DNA from: Corynebacterium sp.
Lineage (GTDB): Bacteria; Actinomycetota; Actinomycetes; Mycobacteriales; Mycobacteriaceae
DNA: 64,000 nt
Direction of reading: 5' to 3'
Assembly: GCF_022712195.1 (NCBI RefSeq)
Contig: NZ_JALAGY010000039.1
Coordinates: 1 to 64,000 of the forward strand
In this document: positions 8,557 through 16,723 of the stretch, in pieces
How the letters are laid out: every line of letters begins with the position of its first letter
How positions within the stretch are numbered: position 1 is the first letter of the stretch
The notes under the pieces: generated by a model
Databases searched by the model: none
Seen by the model: the letters and a program-made list of their open reading frames with translations, nothing else
What the model was told of the DNA's origin: nothing
Translations under genes and position numbers: made by a program

Positions 8557-9420
8557 GTGCAGGTGAAGGACGTCCTCGCCGAGACCGCCGCCTGGCCCGT
8601 CGACACGGTGGCGGCGGCGGCGCTCCACGGGACCACGGTGACGGCACACGGCGACACCGGGCGGCTCTTCCCCCTGGCCAGCGTCAGTAAACTGGTCACG
8701 GCCCACAGTGTCCTCATCGCCACCGAGGAAGGCGCGTTCTCCCTCGGAGACACCGTGGCCGAGATCAACGAGGAGTACGCCACCAACGTGGAGGGACCCC
8801 CGGACGCCACCGTCCGCGAACTGCTCAGCCACGCCTCCGGTGTGGGGATGCAGTCACGCGTGCGCGAGAAGCCTGCCGGGACGCGCCGGATCTACTCCTC
8901 CGCAGGCTACGAGATCCTCGCCGACCTGGTCTCCGCCACAGGCATCCCCTTCGCCGGGTACACGCGTGCCGCGGTGTGCGAGCCCCTGGGCCTGTCGACG
9001 GACGACATCGACCTCTCCGGGTCCGCCGGCCACGGATTCAGCGCCACACTCTCCGCCATGACGGCACTGGCCGCCGAGTTCCTGACCCCGACTCTACTGT
9101 CGGAACAGACCTGGGTGGACGCCCTTTCCATCCAGAACGGCGACCTCGACGGTATCGTCCCCGGCTACGGGCGCCAGAACCCCTGTCCCTGGGGGCTCGG
9201 AGCCGAGATACACGACGGCAAGTCCCCCCACTGGATGGGTCAGACCATGCCACCGGACACCGCCGGACACTTCGGCCAGTCCGGCACGTTCCTGTGGTTC
9301 CACCGTCCCACCGGCAACGCCGCAGTGGTGCTCACCGACCGGGACTTCGGTCCGTGGGCGAAGGAACGGTGGGACGGTTTCAACGACCGGCTGTGGGACG
9401 CGCTTCAGCCCAGGAGCTGA
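8557..9420 (+). CDS. Serine hydrolase of the beta-lactamase/penicillin-binding fold
   Basis: A 287-residue protein without signal peptide. It has the S42-V-S-K45 motif (SxxK nucleophile/base), the tyrosine motif Y-S-S in RRIYSSAGYEIL, and H-F-G before Q-S-G near the C-terminus, the counterpart of the KTG box. This pattern fits class C-type esterases and beta-lactamase-like hydrolases. The GTG at 8557 lies 4 nt after the ACP stop (a GTG at 8563 is also possible), so the two are probably translationally coupled. A cytoplasmic ester or thioester substrate is an inference. It overlaps the convergent SRPBCC gene by 16 bp. Confidence 0.75.
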   Translation: MQVKDVLAETAAWPVDTVAAAALHGTTVTAHGDTGRLFPLASVSKLVTAHSVLIATEEGAFSLGDTVAEINEEYATNVEGPPDATVRELLSHASGVGMQSRVREKPAGTRRIYSSAGYEILADLVSATGIPFAGYTRAAVCEPLGLSTDDIDLSGSAGHGFSATLSAMTALAAEFLTPTLLSEQTWVDALSIQNGDLDGIVPGYGRQNPCPWGLGAEIHDGKSPHWMGQTMPPDTAGHFGQSGTFLWFHRPTGNAAVVLTDRDFGPWAKERWDGFNDRLWDALQPRS

Positions 9421-10430
9421 TCGAGCCTGGCGTAGCTCGCCTCCATGCCGTCCACCATCCCGGTCCCCAGGATCATGTCGCGGACGGCCTCCCCCGGATA
9501 CGTGATCACCAGGGTCAGCAGGGTTCCGTCCGCCACCGGGGACAAGGTCAGTTCATTGCGGGTCACCGGGCCGTCGTCGACAGGTGTACCCCGACCGTCG
9601 GTCATCATCTCGGTCGTGACCATACGGTAGGGCTCCTCCACCTCCAGCACCGTGCCGGTGAATCCGAAGGACTCGGCCCCCTCAGCGCCGGTGTCGTCAC
9701 CTCCGTCTGCCCCGTCCGCCCCGTCCCTGGCCCACACGGAGCGGTAGCTTTCGCCGACGGTCGTGGACGTCTCACAGACCGGCATCGACCAACCTTCCGG
9801 ACCCAGCTGCCAACGGCGCAGGACATCGGCGTCGTGGTGGGCATCCCAGACCTGGCGGACCGTTCCGGGGAGGACCCGGTTGATCCTCACGAGGGTGCTG
9901 CCGAGAATCGTCAGCTTCGTCCCGGTGCCGGCGGCGGCAGGGTCCGGTTCCTCGAGCACACCGTCAAGTTGCCCCAACGCGGCCTCCATCCCCTGGTCCA
10001 TGCCCATCTCCAGCATGGACCGCATCTGTTCCTCACTGTCGAAGGAGGTGACCATCGTCATCCTCGACCCGCGGTCGGTGTCGTCGAACCGGAAGGTCAT
10101 GGTCATCTCGGGGGTCGCAGGATTCGGATCGCCTGACTCGTCGGCGAACCCGTCCCGCACCGTGAACGACGCCGGGGCGTCGACCTGGCTGAAGGTCCAG
10201 TACCCTGCGGACCGGTCACCGTCCGGGCCCGTCATCACGTAGTTCGACCGCCCGCCGACAGCGACGTCGTGGCGGGTGAACCTCGCGGGGTACGTCGGTG
10301 GCCCCCAGAAGCGTTCGAGCTGGTTCGGGTCGGCGTAGGCGTTCCAGAGCCTCCGGGCGGCGACCGGGTAGTCGGCGACGATCTCGATGGTCGAGTCGTC
10401 GGTGTTCGTGTGGACGGTTCGCACAGGCAT
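9405..10430 (-). CDS. Two-domain SRPBCC (AHSA1-like) protein
   Basis: A 341-residue protein with two START/Bet v1-like halves. The first (about residues 10-160) begins IVADYPVAARRLWNAYADPNQLERFWGPP and contains the YWTFSQVDAP strand; the second (about 170-341) begins VRINRVLPGTVRQVWDAHHDADVLRRWQLGP. Each half is the size of a usual single-domain protein, so this is a tandem fusion. An acidic D/G-rich linker lies inside the second half. SRPBCC proteins bind hydrophobic ligands; no catalytic role can be assigned. GAAGGAG, 8 nt before ATG, decides the start. Confidence 0.8.
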   Translation of the reverse strand: MPVRTVHTNTDDSTIEIVADYPVAARRLWNAYADPNQLERFWGPPTYPARFTRHDVAVGGRSNYVMTGPDGDRSAGYWTFSQVDAPASFTVRDGFADESGDPNPATPEMTMTFRFDDTDRGSRMTMVTSFDSEEQMRSMLEMGMDQGMEAALGQLDGVLEEPDPAAAGTGTKLTILGSTLVRINRVLPGTVRQVWDAHHDADVLRRWQLGPEGWSMPVCETSTTVGESYRSVWARDGADGADGGDDTGAEGAESFGFTGTVLEVEEPYRMVTTEMMTDGRGTPVDDGPVTRNELTLSPVADGTLLTLVITYPGEAVRDMILGTGMVDGMEASYARLDQLLG

Positions 10431-10510
10431 GGCGGGCGCTCCTTCAGCGGGAGATCCAGTATATGCACAGCGCACGGCGCGGGGACAGGGTCAATTCTCC
10501 CCGTGCACCG

Positions 10511-10542
10511 AAAAACCGCCGACCACGGTGTGGTCGGCGGTT
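10511..10542 (-). terminator. Rho-independent terminator after tRNA-Asn
   Basis: Thirteen-base arms AACCGCCGACCAC / GTGGTCGGCGGTT with a 3-nt loop lead into a T-run on the minus strand. It starts 8 nt after the tRNA-Asn 3' end. Confidence 0.85.
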
Positions 10543-10550
10543 GCGTTCTG

Positions 10551-10622
10551 CTCCTCCAGCTGGACTCGAACCAGCAACCCTTCGATTAACAGTCGAATGC
10601 TCTGCCATTGAGCTATGGAGGA
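10551..10622 (-). tRNA. tRNA-Asn (GUU)
   Basis: A 72-nt cloverleaf on the minus strand: acceptor TCCTCCA / TGGAGGA, D arm GCTCAATGGCAGAGC, anticodon stem TTCGA / TCGAA around CTGTTAA (anticodon GUU), and T arm GCTGG-TTCGAGT-CCAGC. A strong terminator follows directly. Confidence 0.95.
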
Positions 10623-10828
10623 ATACTGCGGCCGGGGATGCGCTCTCCCCTGCAACGGAATGGAACTTTACAGAGGTCGACACAAAGGATCAAATCATGG
10701 CCACCACCTGCAGATACAAGGCTTCCTGCCCACCACCGGAGCCCCCAGGTGACCCCCGGTGAACGTGCCGGGGAGATCATGGGGGACCTGCCCACGTGAC
10801 CAAGGGCCGTGTGCTTAAATGTCGACAC

Positions 10829-10902
10829 GGGGCTATAGCTCAGTTGGTTAGAGCCGCGGACTCATAATCCGCTGGTCGCGGGTTCAAGCCCCGCTGGCCC
10901 CA
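10829..10902 (+). tRNA. tRNA with CAU anticodon (probably Ile2, possibly elongator Met)
   Basis: A 74-nt cloverleaf: acceptor GGGGCTA / TGGCCCC, D arm AGCTCAGTTGGTTAGAGC, anticodon loop CTCATAA giving CAU, and T arm GCGGG-TTCAAGC-CCCGC. The stretch GACTCATAATCCGCTGGTCG resembles bacterial tRNA-Ile2, whose wobble C is changed to lysidine, more than elongator Met, but anticodon alone cannot decide. TTAAAT upstream may be its -10 box. Confidence 0.85.
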
Positions 10903-10923
10903 CGGTACGGATCCACCCCCCTC

Positions 10924-10955
10924 AGAGGCCGCCGTCCCCGCGGACGGCGGCCTCT
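10924..10955. terminator. Hairpin between the CAU tRNA and the response-regulator gene
   Basis: Perfect 14-bp arms AGAGGCCGCCGTCC / GGACGGCGGCCTCT enclose CCGC. It stands between convergent transcripts and may stop both, although no T-run follows on either strand. Confidence 0.6.
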
Positions 10956-10961
10956 CTGCGT

Positions 10962-11633
10962 TCAACGGCCTGCGTCCGACCCCGGCTCGATGAGGCCCGA
11001 TTCATAGGCCAGGACCACGAGTTGCGAACGATCGCGGGCGTGCAGTTTGGACAGCAGTCTGCTGACGTAGGTCCGCGCCGTCGCCGGACTGATGTAGAGG
11101 CTCGCACCGATCTCAGCATTCGATTCACCGAGGCCGACCCTGGACAGGACGTCCCGTTCACGGTCGGTCAGCCCGTCCAGCAGCTCCGGCCGAACGCACG
11201 CTTCAGAGTATGCGGCGAATCTCTCCAGTACCTTGGTGGTCACCGACGGGGACAACAACGACTCCCCTTCCGCGACCACGCGGACGGCATCCCGCAGTTC
11301 TGCCGGCGCAACATCCTTCAGTAGGTAGCCGGCTGCTCCGGCCCGTATCGCCGCGGCGATATCGTCGTCATCGTCGAACGTCGTCAGGACAATCACCCGG
11401 GTCCCTTCCAGAGAAGGGTCCTGGGTGATCTGCGCCGTAGCTGCGATCCCGTCCATCCTCGGCATTCGGATGTCCATCAGGACGACGTCCGGTCGGTACC
11501 GCCGGACGACGCCGAGTCCGCCCTGACCGTCTGATGCCTCGGCGACGACCTCGATGTCACCGTCGTGCTGAGACAGAGTACGCAGGCCGGTACGGACCAG
11601 TTCCTGGTCATCCACGAGCGCAATACGGATCAT
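10962..11633 (-). CDS. Response regulator, NarL/FixJ type
   Basis: A 223-residue protein with receiver domain (acidic D8/D9, phosphorylation site D54 in VVLMDIRMPRMDG, lysine in GYLLKD) and a C-terminal LuxR-type helix-turn-helix (LTDRERDVLSRVGLGESNAEIGASLYISPATARTYVSRLLSKL). It overlaps the preceding kinase gene by 4 nt (ATGA), so the pair is translationally coupled. The target genes are not evident; the closest candidates are the two small membrane-protein genes at 12796-13846. Confidence 0.93.
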   Translation of the reverse strand: MIRIALVDDQELVRTGLRTLSQHDGDIEVVAEASDGQGGLGVVRRYRPDVVLMDIRMPRMDGIAATAQITQDPSLEGTRVIVLTTFDDDDDIAAAIRAGAAGYLLKDVAPAELRDAVRVVAEGESLLSPSVTTKVLERFAAYSEACVRPELLDGLTDRERDVLSRVGLGESNAEIGASLYISPATARTYVSRLLSKLHARDRSQLVVLAYESGLIEPGSDAGR

Positions 11634-12772
11634 GACCCCAACCTCGCCGGCATCGTCGCGGTGACGGTGAAACCACGGTCGTTCCCTGTGTACAGACGGC
11701 CTCCGAGGATACCCACACGCTCTCTCATCCCGGTCAGTCCGAAACGGTCGGCGTCCGCCGGAGCGCCGGACGCCCCCTGCCCGTCGTCGGCGACGGTGAC
11801 CGTCAACACCGCAGACCGCACACTGGCAGTGATGTCCACCGACGATGCACCGGCATGGCGCAGGACGTTCGTGAGTGATTCCTGGATTACCCGGTACGCC
11901 GTCGCATCCACCGCCGGGGAGAGCTCGTCGACCGCGACATCGATCTTCATCCTGACCTCGAGCCCACTTGCCCGAGCCTGATCGGCGAGAACATCGACAT
12001 CCGAGAGCGAATGGACGCCACGGAAGGTGTCGTCCGGGTCCGAACGCAGCAGACGTAGCATCGTCCGCAGTTCGGTCAGGGTCGCAGAAGTCTGCTTGCT
12101 GACCATGTCGACGGCGTGGGCCGCCACAGTGTTCCCGTCACCGAGTGCATCGCGGGCAACACCCGCCTGCAGGGAGATCACCGAGAGCCCGTGGCCGACC
12201 GTGTCGTGGAGCTCGCGGGAGATGTGTTCACGTTCCACCACCTTGTTGAGATGGTTGATCTTCTCCTGCTGCGCCCCGTACAGCCGGCGTGCACGGATGC
12301 CGTGCCCGAGAGACACCGCCGCGGCAATCAGTGCCAGCGTCGACACCGACTCCGTTCCGATCAGGTATCCGACGGGCTGCGGGTCGTCCCGTAACCGGAA
12401 GGCCAACGAGACGGCGAACACCAGAGCCCCTCCAGCCACCGCCCACGGTGTGAGACCACGTTCCGCAGTCGAGAACAGAGCAGCTGCGACCGGGAGAGCC
12501 ACCCCGATCGGCGGATACTCGAACGAGTAGTAGGCGAATGTCCCCAGGACGCTAAGCCACAGGACCGCCAGCGGGAACCTGCGCCGGACGAGGAGCACGG
12601 CTCCGAACACCGTGACGAGCAGGTACGCCCCCGGATCCGGACGGTGGTCGGTCCCCACCCGCGACAACGCGACGACACTGACAAGCACCACCGCGACCAG
12701 GACGGCCATCGAGGCGTCCACCAACCAGCATGGAACATGCACCCGTGCCACGTCGTGGGGCGTTCCGTGCAC
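11630..12772 (-). CDS. Sensor histidine kinase, NarX-like (HisKA_3)
   Basis: A 380-residue membrane kinase. The first 160 residues hold about five hydrophobic segments with only short loops, so it probably senses a signal in or at the membrane. H189 in EREHISRELHDTVGHGLS is the phosphoacceptor, and the C-terminal GHKL ATPase domain shows VIQESLTNVLRHAGA, VADDGQG and GLTGMRERV. The start is taken at GTG 12772, but no ribosome site is visible and a slightly later start is possible. It is paired with the response regulator at 10962. Confidence 0.88.
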   Translation of the reverse strand: MHGTPHDVARVHVPCWLVDASMAVLVAVVLVSVVALSRVGTDHRPDPGAYLLVTVFGAVLLVRRRFPLAVLWLSVLGTFAYYSFEYPPIGVALPVAAALFSTAERGLTPWAVAGGALVFAVSLAFRLRDDPQPVGYLIGTESVSTLALIAAAVSLGHGIRARRLYGAQQEKINHLNKVVEREHISRELHDTVGHGLSVISLQAGVARDALGDGNTVAAHAVDMVSKQTSATLTELRTMLRLLRSDPDDTFRGVHSLSDVDVLADQARASGLEVRMKIDVAVDELSPAVDATAYRVIQESLTNVLRHAGASSVDITASVRSAVLTVTVADDGQGASGAPADADRFGLTGMRERVGILGGRLYTGNDRGFTVTATMPARLGS

Positions 12773-12795
12773 TTAGTTCGCTCACATGACCGACC

Positions 12796-13284
12796 CTATC
12801 GTGTTTCCGGGTTCCCCGGACGTCGCAGCCCAACCGCACTGATGCCCCAGGCCACTGCCCCGGAGCACGCTCCCACCAGAACGCCGGTGAAGAGACCGGA
12901 AGGAACTGACGCCAGCCGCAGGATGACGTTCTGCCACATGGGGTCCAGGTCAGCCAGATTTCCGCCGAGTGAAGGCGGATTCCCGTCGAACGAGACACCC
13001 CAGAGCAACTGATGAACCACGACCAGCAGAACGCCGTAGACCGCCCCCACCGCCAGAAGGGAGACGAAAGGCTTCGAGACGCGTGCGACGACGGCGACCA
13101 GGACCCATACAGCCGGAGGGAGGAATACCAGCACTGAATTGAGTACCGAACCTTCCTGGATGATCCCGAGATCGTGGAGTACGACACGGGGCACGCCCAG
13201 CACAGCGAGAGTAAACAAAACCGCGGGGGAGAAACCGCCCCGTTCACGGGCCACATGCTTCTTCAGGCTTCGAGACTTGTACAT
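12796..13284 (-). CDS. Small multi-spanning membrane protein, unknown function
   Basis: A 162-residue protein with a basic N-terminus (MYKSRSLKKHVARERGG) and about four hydrophobic segments (AVLFTLAVLGVP, VLVFLPPAVWVLVAVVA, LLAVGAVYGVLLVVVHQLLW and the C-terminal GVLVGACSGAVAWGI). No family is recognised. The ATG at 13284 is supported by TAAGGT exactly 7 nt upstream, a leaderless arrangement. It is divergent from a similar-sized membrane protein at 13439 and ends 23 nt before the kinase gene on the same strand, so it might be a partner of the two-component system. Confidence 0.7.
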   Translation of the reverse strand: MYKSRSLKKHVARERGGFSPAVLFTLAVLGVPRVVLHDLGIIQEGSVLNSVLVFLPPAVWVLVAVVARVSKPFVSLLAVGAVYGVLLVVVHQLLWGVSFDGNPPSLGGNLADLDPMWQNVILRLASVPSGLFTGVLVGACSGAVAWGISAVGLRRPGNPETR

Positions 13285-13291
13285 GCCGGGC

Positions 13292-13297
13292 ACCTTA
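13292..13297 (-). promoter_or_regulatory. -10 box, predicted leaderless transcript
   Basis: TAAGGT (minus strand) ends 7 nt before the ATG at 13284. Confidence 0.4.
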
Positions 13298-13425
13298 ACC
13301 CGGTCGCCGGCGGGCCACATCGGCCTGAAGTCTCTCCCCGGTGTCGCCTTCCGACGTATCCGACGGTCCCTCAGCCGCGACCGGATCAGGGAACACGGGA
13401 GGATGCTGACCCGCCTGAATCCGCT

Positions 13426-13431
13426 TAATTT
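13426..13431 (+). promoter_or_regulatory. -10 box, predicted leaderless transcript
   Basis: TAATTT ends 7 nt before the ATG at 13439. The CGGAGG inside the spacer is too close to serve as a normal ribosome site. Confidence 0.45.
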
Positions 13432-13438
13432 CGGAGGC

Positions 13439-13846
13439 ATGTCCCACACAACCCCCGAACGCAGGTCAGTCAACTGGTACCTGATCGCGAGCCTCGGCAC
13501 CTTCGCACTGATCAGACCCCTGGTGCGCATCATCGCCACCCAGGCGGACCTGCAGCTACCTGCGGTCGTCCCGGTGGTGCTCACTCTCACTGTCACAGGG
13601 GTGTGGGTGGCCGCTGTCATGGTCACGCGCACCGACTTCCCCCTACTGACCCTCGTACTGGCCGGGATCACCTACGCTGTCCTGGCGACACTGCTGAGCG
13701 CGGCACTCTCCCCGGTACTCGACGGCTCACTTGCCGGGCCACTCGCGAACCCGGTGACCGTCATCCCTGTCATCCTGGTCAACGTGCTCTGGGGGCTCCT
13801 CGCAGGCGGACTGGCGCTGCTCCTGATAAAGCTCCGCAGTCAGTGA
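13439..13846 (+). CDS. Small multi-spanning membrane protein, unknown function
   Basis: A 135-residue protein with about four hydrophobic segments (WYLIASLGTFALI, VVPVVLTLTVTGVWVAAVMV, LLTLVLAGITYAVLATLLSAAL and VILVNVLWGLLAGGLALLLI) and short loops. It has the same overall plan as the divergent protein at 12796, which suggests an ancient duplication, but I see no clear residue-level match. ATG 13439 fits the 7-nt leaderless spacing; ATG 13403 would be longer. It converges on csoR with a 17-nt gap. Confidence 0.65.
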   Translation: MSHTTPERRSVNWYLIASLGTFALIRPLVRIIATQADLQLPAVVPVVLTLTVTGVWVAAVMVTRTDFPLLTLVLAGITYAVLATLLSAALSPVLDGSLAGPLANPVTVIPVILVNVLWGLLAGGLALLLIKLRSQ

Positions 13847-13863
13847 CCCCCGCACCCACCCCG

Positions 13864-14235
13864 CTACTTCAGCAGTCGGCCGACCGCCGCGGAGACCTCG
13901 TCGAGCTTTTCCATGGCCTCCTCCTCCCCCTGCTGCGCCGCGTGCAGCACACAGTGCTGCATGTGGTCGTCCAACAGGGCGAGGGCAACGCCCTTCAGCG
14001 CCGACTGCACCGCCGACACCTGAGTGAGGACGTCGATGCAGTAGGTGTCCTCGTCGACCATCCGGTGCAGACCACGGACCTGCCCCTCGATGCGCTTCAG
14101 CCGTGCGAGGTAGCGCTTCTTGTCCGAGCTGTACCCGTGCGACTCCCCGGAGCCGTCGCCTGCGTCGGCATGCGGTCCGCAACCGCATCCGGACGCTTCC
14201 GGGGAGGTGTCAGGGGCGAGCAGGTTCTCGGGCAC
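13864..14235 (-). CDS. csoR: CsoR-family copper-sensing repressor
   Basis: A 123-residue helical repressor. The copper ligands C66 (in DTYCIDVL), H91 and C95 (in DDHMQHCV) have the same spacing as Cys36-His61-Cys65 of M. tuberculosis CsoR, and the tyrosine before the first cysteine is present, which favours Cu(I) over the formaldehyde sensor FrmR. The N-terminal 38 residues are an extra Cys/His-rich extension with GCGCGPH. GTG at 14235 has AAGGAGA 5 nt before it. A palindromic site lies in the upstream gap, indicating autoregulation. It is downstream of MBL and formaldehyde dehydrogenase genes; no copper ATPase or chaperone is in the window. Confidence 0.9.
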   Translation of the reverse strand: MPENLLAPDTSPEASGCGCGPHADAGDGSGESHGYSSDKKRYLARLKRIEGQVRGLHRMVDEDTYCIDVLTQVSAVQSALKGVALALLDDHMQHCVLHAAQQGEEEAMEKLDEVSAAVGRLLK

Positions 14236-14272
14236 GCTATCTCCTTCATTCAGACCCACAGTGGAGCACAGA

Positions 14273-14289
14273 GTACCCCTCCGGGGTAT
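14273..14289. promoter_or_regulatory. CsoR operator
   Basis: GTACCCCTCCGGGGTAT contains TACCCC-TCC-GGGGTA, the G/C-tract inverted repeat typical of CsoR sites. It lies 38 nt upstream of the csoR start. Confidence 0.75.
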
Positions 14290-14294
14290 TCGGA

Positions 14295-15023
14295 TCAATA
14301 GCCGCGGGCGATCCACTCCTCGAGATGGGGAGCCTCGTCACCGATGGAGGTGGCGTCACCGTGCCCGGTGTACACCTCAGTCTCCCCCGGCAGGGTCAGC
14401 ACCTTCGTCCTCAGGGACTGGATGATCGTGTCGAAGTCGCTGAAGGAGCGGCCTGTCGCACCAGGTCCGCCGGCGAACATCGTGTCACCGCTGAGCAGTA
14501 CCTTCGCCTCCGGAAGATAGAGGCAGCACGACCCCGGCGAATGCCCCGGGGTGTTGATCACCCGCAGCCTGGTGCCGGCGATGTCGAAGACCTGACCGTC
14601 CTCCAGGTCCTCGTGCGCGACCTCCGGGTGGGTCTGGTTCCACAGCATCTGGTCACCAGGGTGCACGTGGATCCGGGTGTCCAGACGCTCCGCCAGCTGC
14701 GGTGCCACGGTGATGTGGTCGTTGTGCGCGTGTGTGCAGATCACCGACCGCACCGTCCGGTCCCCCACCGCCCGGACGATGGCGTCGGCGTCATGGGCGG
14801 CATCGACCACGATCACCTCGTCATCGTCGCCGATGACCCAGATGTTGTTGTCGACCTCCCACTCACCGCCGTCCAGGGCGAAGACACCGTGGGTCACGAC
14901 CCGGTCGATGCGCAGGCCCGACCCGGACATCCCGGAGGAACCCCGGCTGGTACCCGCGCCGCCCTCCACGTTGTTCCTCTCGCCGTTGCCCCCGCCGTTG
15001 CCCCCGCCGTTGCCCTGTGCCAT
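14295..15023 (-). CDS. MBL-fold hydrolase, glyoxalase II-like
   Basis: A 242-residue metallo-beta-lactamase-fold enzyme. The metal site shows T-H-A-H-N-D-H, then H-S-P-G-S within NTPGHSPGSCCLYLP, SGDTMF and the C-terminal TGHGD. The first 35 residues are a low-complexity Gly/Asn stretch encoded by a 12-nt repeat. Its ATG shares a base with the stop of the formaldehyde dehydrogenase (TGATG), so both are coupled. This partner is common in actinobacteria and is thought to act on the mycothiol thioester or a related adduct; that reaction is inferred from context. Confidence 0.88.
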   Translation of the reverse strand: MAQGNGGGNGGGNGERNNVEGGAGTSRGSSGMSGSGLRIDRVVTHGVFALDGGEWEVDNNIWVIGDDDEVIVVDAAHDADAIVRAVGDRTVRSVICTHAHNDHITVAPQLAERLDTRIHVHPGDQMLWNQTHPEVAHEDLEDGQVFDIAGTRLRVINTPGHSPGSCCLYLPEAKVLLSGDTMFAGGPGATGRSFSDFDTIIQSLRTKVLTLPGETEVYTGHGDATSIGDEAPHLEEWIARGY

Positions 15024-16141
15024 CACAGCTCCACCACCGAACGCAGGACGGAGCCCTGCTTCATCTTCGCGAACGCCGCCTCGACGTCCTCGATGCCGAC
15101 CCGCTCATCGACGAAGTCCCCCAGCGGGAACCGGTCCTGCAGGTACAGCTCCGTGTACATCGGGAAGTCGCGTTCCGGCAGGCAGTCCCCGTACCACGAC
15201 GACTTCACCGCACCGCCCCGGGAGAAGACGTCCAGGAACGGCAGTTCCAGGGTCATCTCGGGGGTCGGCACGCCGACGAGCACCACACGCCCCGCCAGGT
15301 CCCGCATGTAGAACGCCTGGGTGAACGTGGCCGGCACACCGACCGCGTCCACGACCACGTCCGCGCCGACTCCGCCGAGGATACCGTGCACGGCCCTCAC
15401 CAACGGCTGGTCCTCACCGGTGGCCCCGGGGTCCCCGTCCAGCGCCGACGGGTTCAGCGTGTGCGTGGCACCGAAGTCCTTCGCGCGCCGCAGTTTCTCG
15501 TCCGACAGGTCCACCGCGATGACCGTCGTCGCCCCGGCGAGCTTCGCGCCCGCGATCGCGGCCATGCCGACACCACCGCAGCCGATCACAGCCACAGACT
15601 CTCCACGGGCGATCTCACCGGTGTTCACCGCCGCGCCCAGGCCGGCCATCACACCACAGCCCAGCAGACCCACCGCGGAGGGGTCCGCGTCCGGGTTCAC
15701 CCTGGTGCACTGCCCCTCGTGCACCAGGGTCTTCTCCGCGAAGGCCCCGATCCCCAACGCCGGCTCCAGTTCGGTGCCGTCCGTCAACGTCATCCGCCGC
15801 GAGGCGTTGAAGGTGTCGAAACAGTACTTCGGCTCACCCTTCTTGCACGCCCGGCACTCCCCGCACACCGCACGCCAGTTCAGCACCACGAAGTCACCCT
15901 CGGCGACATGGGTCACCTCCTCCCCGACCTTCTCCACGACTCCGGCCGCCTCGTGCCCCAGCAGGAACGGGTAGTCGTCGCTGACGCCTCCGTCACGGTA
16001 CGCCAGGTCGGTGTGGCACACCCCGCAGGACTGCACCCGCACAACCACGTCATTGGCGCCGGGGTCCGGCACGACGACGTCAGTCACCTCGACCTCAGCG
16101 CCCTTGCCCCGGGCGATCACTCCCTTGACCGTTGTGCTCAT
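15023..16141 (-). CDS. S-(hydroxymethyl)mycothiol dehydrogenase
   Basis: A 372-residue zinc-dependent class III-type alcohol dehydrogenase. Catalytic zinc ligands are in [13 protein letters not shown] and GHEAAG; the structural zinc loop is [15 protein letters not shown]; the NAD site is [15 protein letters not shown]. The overall similarity fits mycothiol-dependent formaldehyde dehydrogenase (MscR/AdhE), which oxidises the formaldehyde-mycothiol adduct and may also reduce S-nitrosomycothiol. ATG 16141 starts the conserved [14 protein letters not shown]. The MBL hydrolase follows with overlap, so the two form a formaldehyde-detoxification unit. Confidence 0.92.
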   Translation of the reverse strand: MSTTVKGVIARGKGAEVEVTDVVVPDPGANDVVVRVQSCGVCHTDLAYRDGGVSDDYPFLLGHEAAGVVEKVGEEVTHVAEGDFVVLNWRAVCGECRACKKGEPKYCFDTFNASRRMTLTDGTELEPALGIGAFAEKTLVHEGQCTRVNPDADPSAVGLLGCGVMAGLGAAVNTGEIARGESVAVIGCGGVGMAAIAGAKLAGATTVIAVDLSDEKLRRAKDFGATHTLNPSALDGDPGATGEDQPLVRAVHGILGGVGADVVVDAVGVPATFTQAFYMRDLAGRVVLVGVPTPEMTLELPFLDVFSRGGAVKSSWYGDCLPERDFPMYTELYLQDRFPLGDFVDERVGIEDVEAAFAKMKQGSVLRSVVEL

Positions 16142-16327
16142 CTCTCGACACTCCCTCTCGTCCTGCAGCTGTCCTGTTCCCCACACAGGATACGGATGTT
16201 TACCGTCGATCACACCGGGGAGTCAGGGTAGGCTGGTGGGACGTGCACACCCCGGAAGCACCCCGGAAACACCCCGGACCGAGTCAGTCCGCCACCGTCG
16301 CGTCGAATCCCCAGGAGAGTATTTTTC

Positions 16328-16714
16328 ATGATCCAGCTGGTCATCGGAGCTGCCGCCGGATACGTCTTCGGCACCAAGGCCGGGCGCCGCAGGTACGAGC
16401 AGATCCGGCGTGGTTACGAGGCTGCGGTCAACTCCCCCGCCACCCGCCGGGCCGTCCAGGCCGGCCGGAAGGCCCTGGCCGACCGTCTCGACCCGGACCC
16501 GCGGATGCGGGAACTGCGTGACCTCCGCGGCTCAGGGGCGATCAACGGCGACGCCGTCCTGGAGAACGACGCCGCCGAACACGAGGAGGACATCTACATC
16601 GAGGGCGAACAGCCCCGGATGCGTGACTCCAAGGGGCGCCCGGTCAGCGAGCAGGACGGCAACGGCGCCGCCGTCCAGAGCAGGTTCGACCGGTTCACCC
16701 GCCGCCACCCCTGA
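16328..16714 (+). CDS. YtxH-like small protein
   Basis: A 128-residue protein whose N-terminus (IQLVIGAAAGYVFGTKAGRRRYEQI) is the glycine-rich membrane-associated helix of YtxH-type proteins, followed by a basic amphipathic stretch and an acidic, disordered C-terminal half. AGGAGAG lies 8 nt upstream. Function unknown; these proteins are often stress-related. It converges on dnaG with a 9-nt gap. Confidence 0.7.
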   Translation: MIQLVIGAAAGYVFGTKAGRRRYEQIRRGYEAAVNSPATRRAVQAGRKALADRLDPDPRMRELRDLRGSGAINGDAVLENDAAEHEEDIYIEGEQPRMRDSKGRPVSEQDGNGAAVQSRFDRFTRRHP

Positions 16715-16723
16715 CGCACTCCG

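Noticed and set aside
13864..14235. FrmR formaldehyde sensor instead of CsoR
   Set aside because: The neighbours suggest it, but the third cysteine ligand (C95) and tyrosine before C66 favour Cu(I) CsoR, as does the G/C-tract operator.
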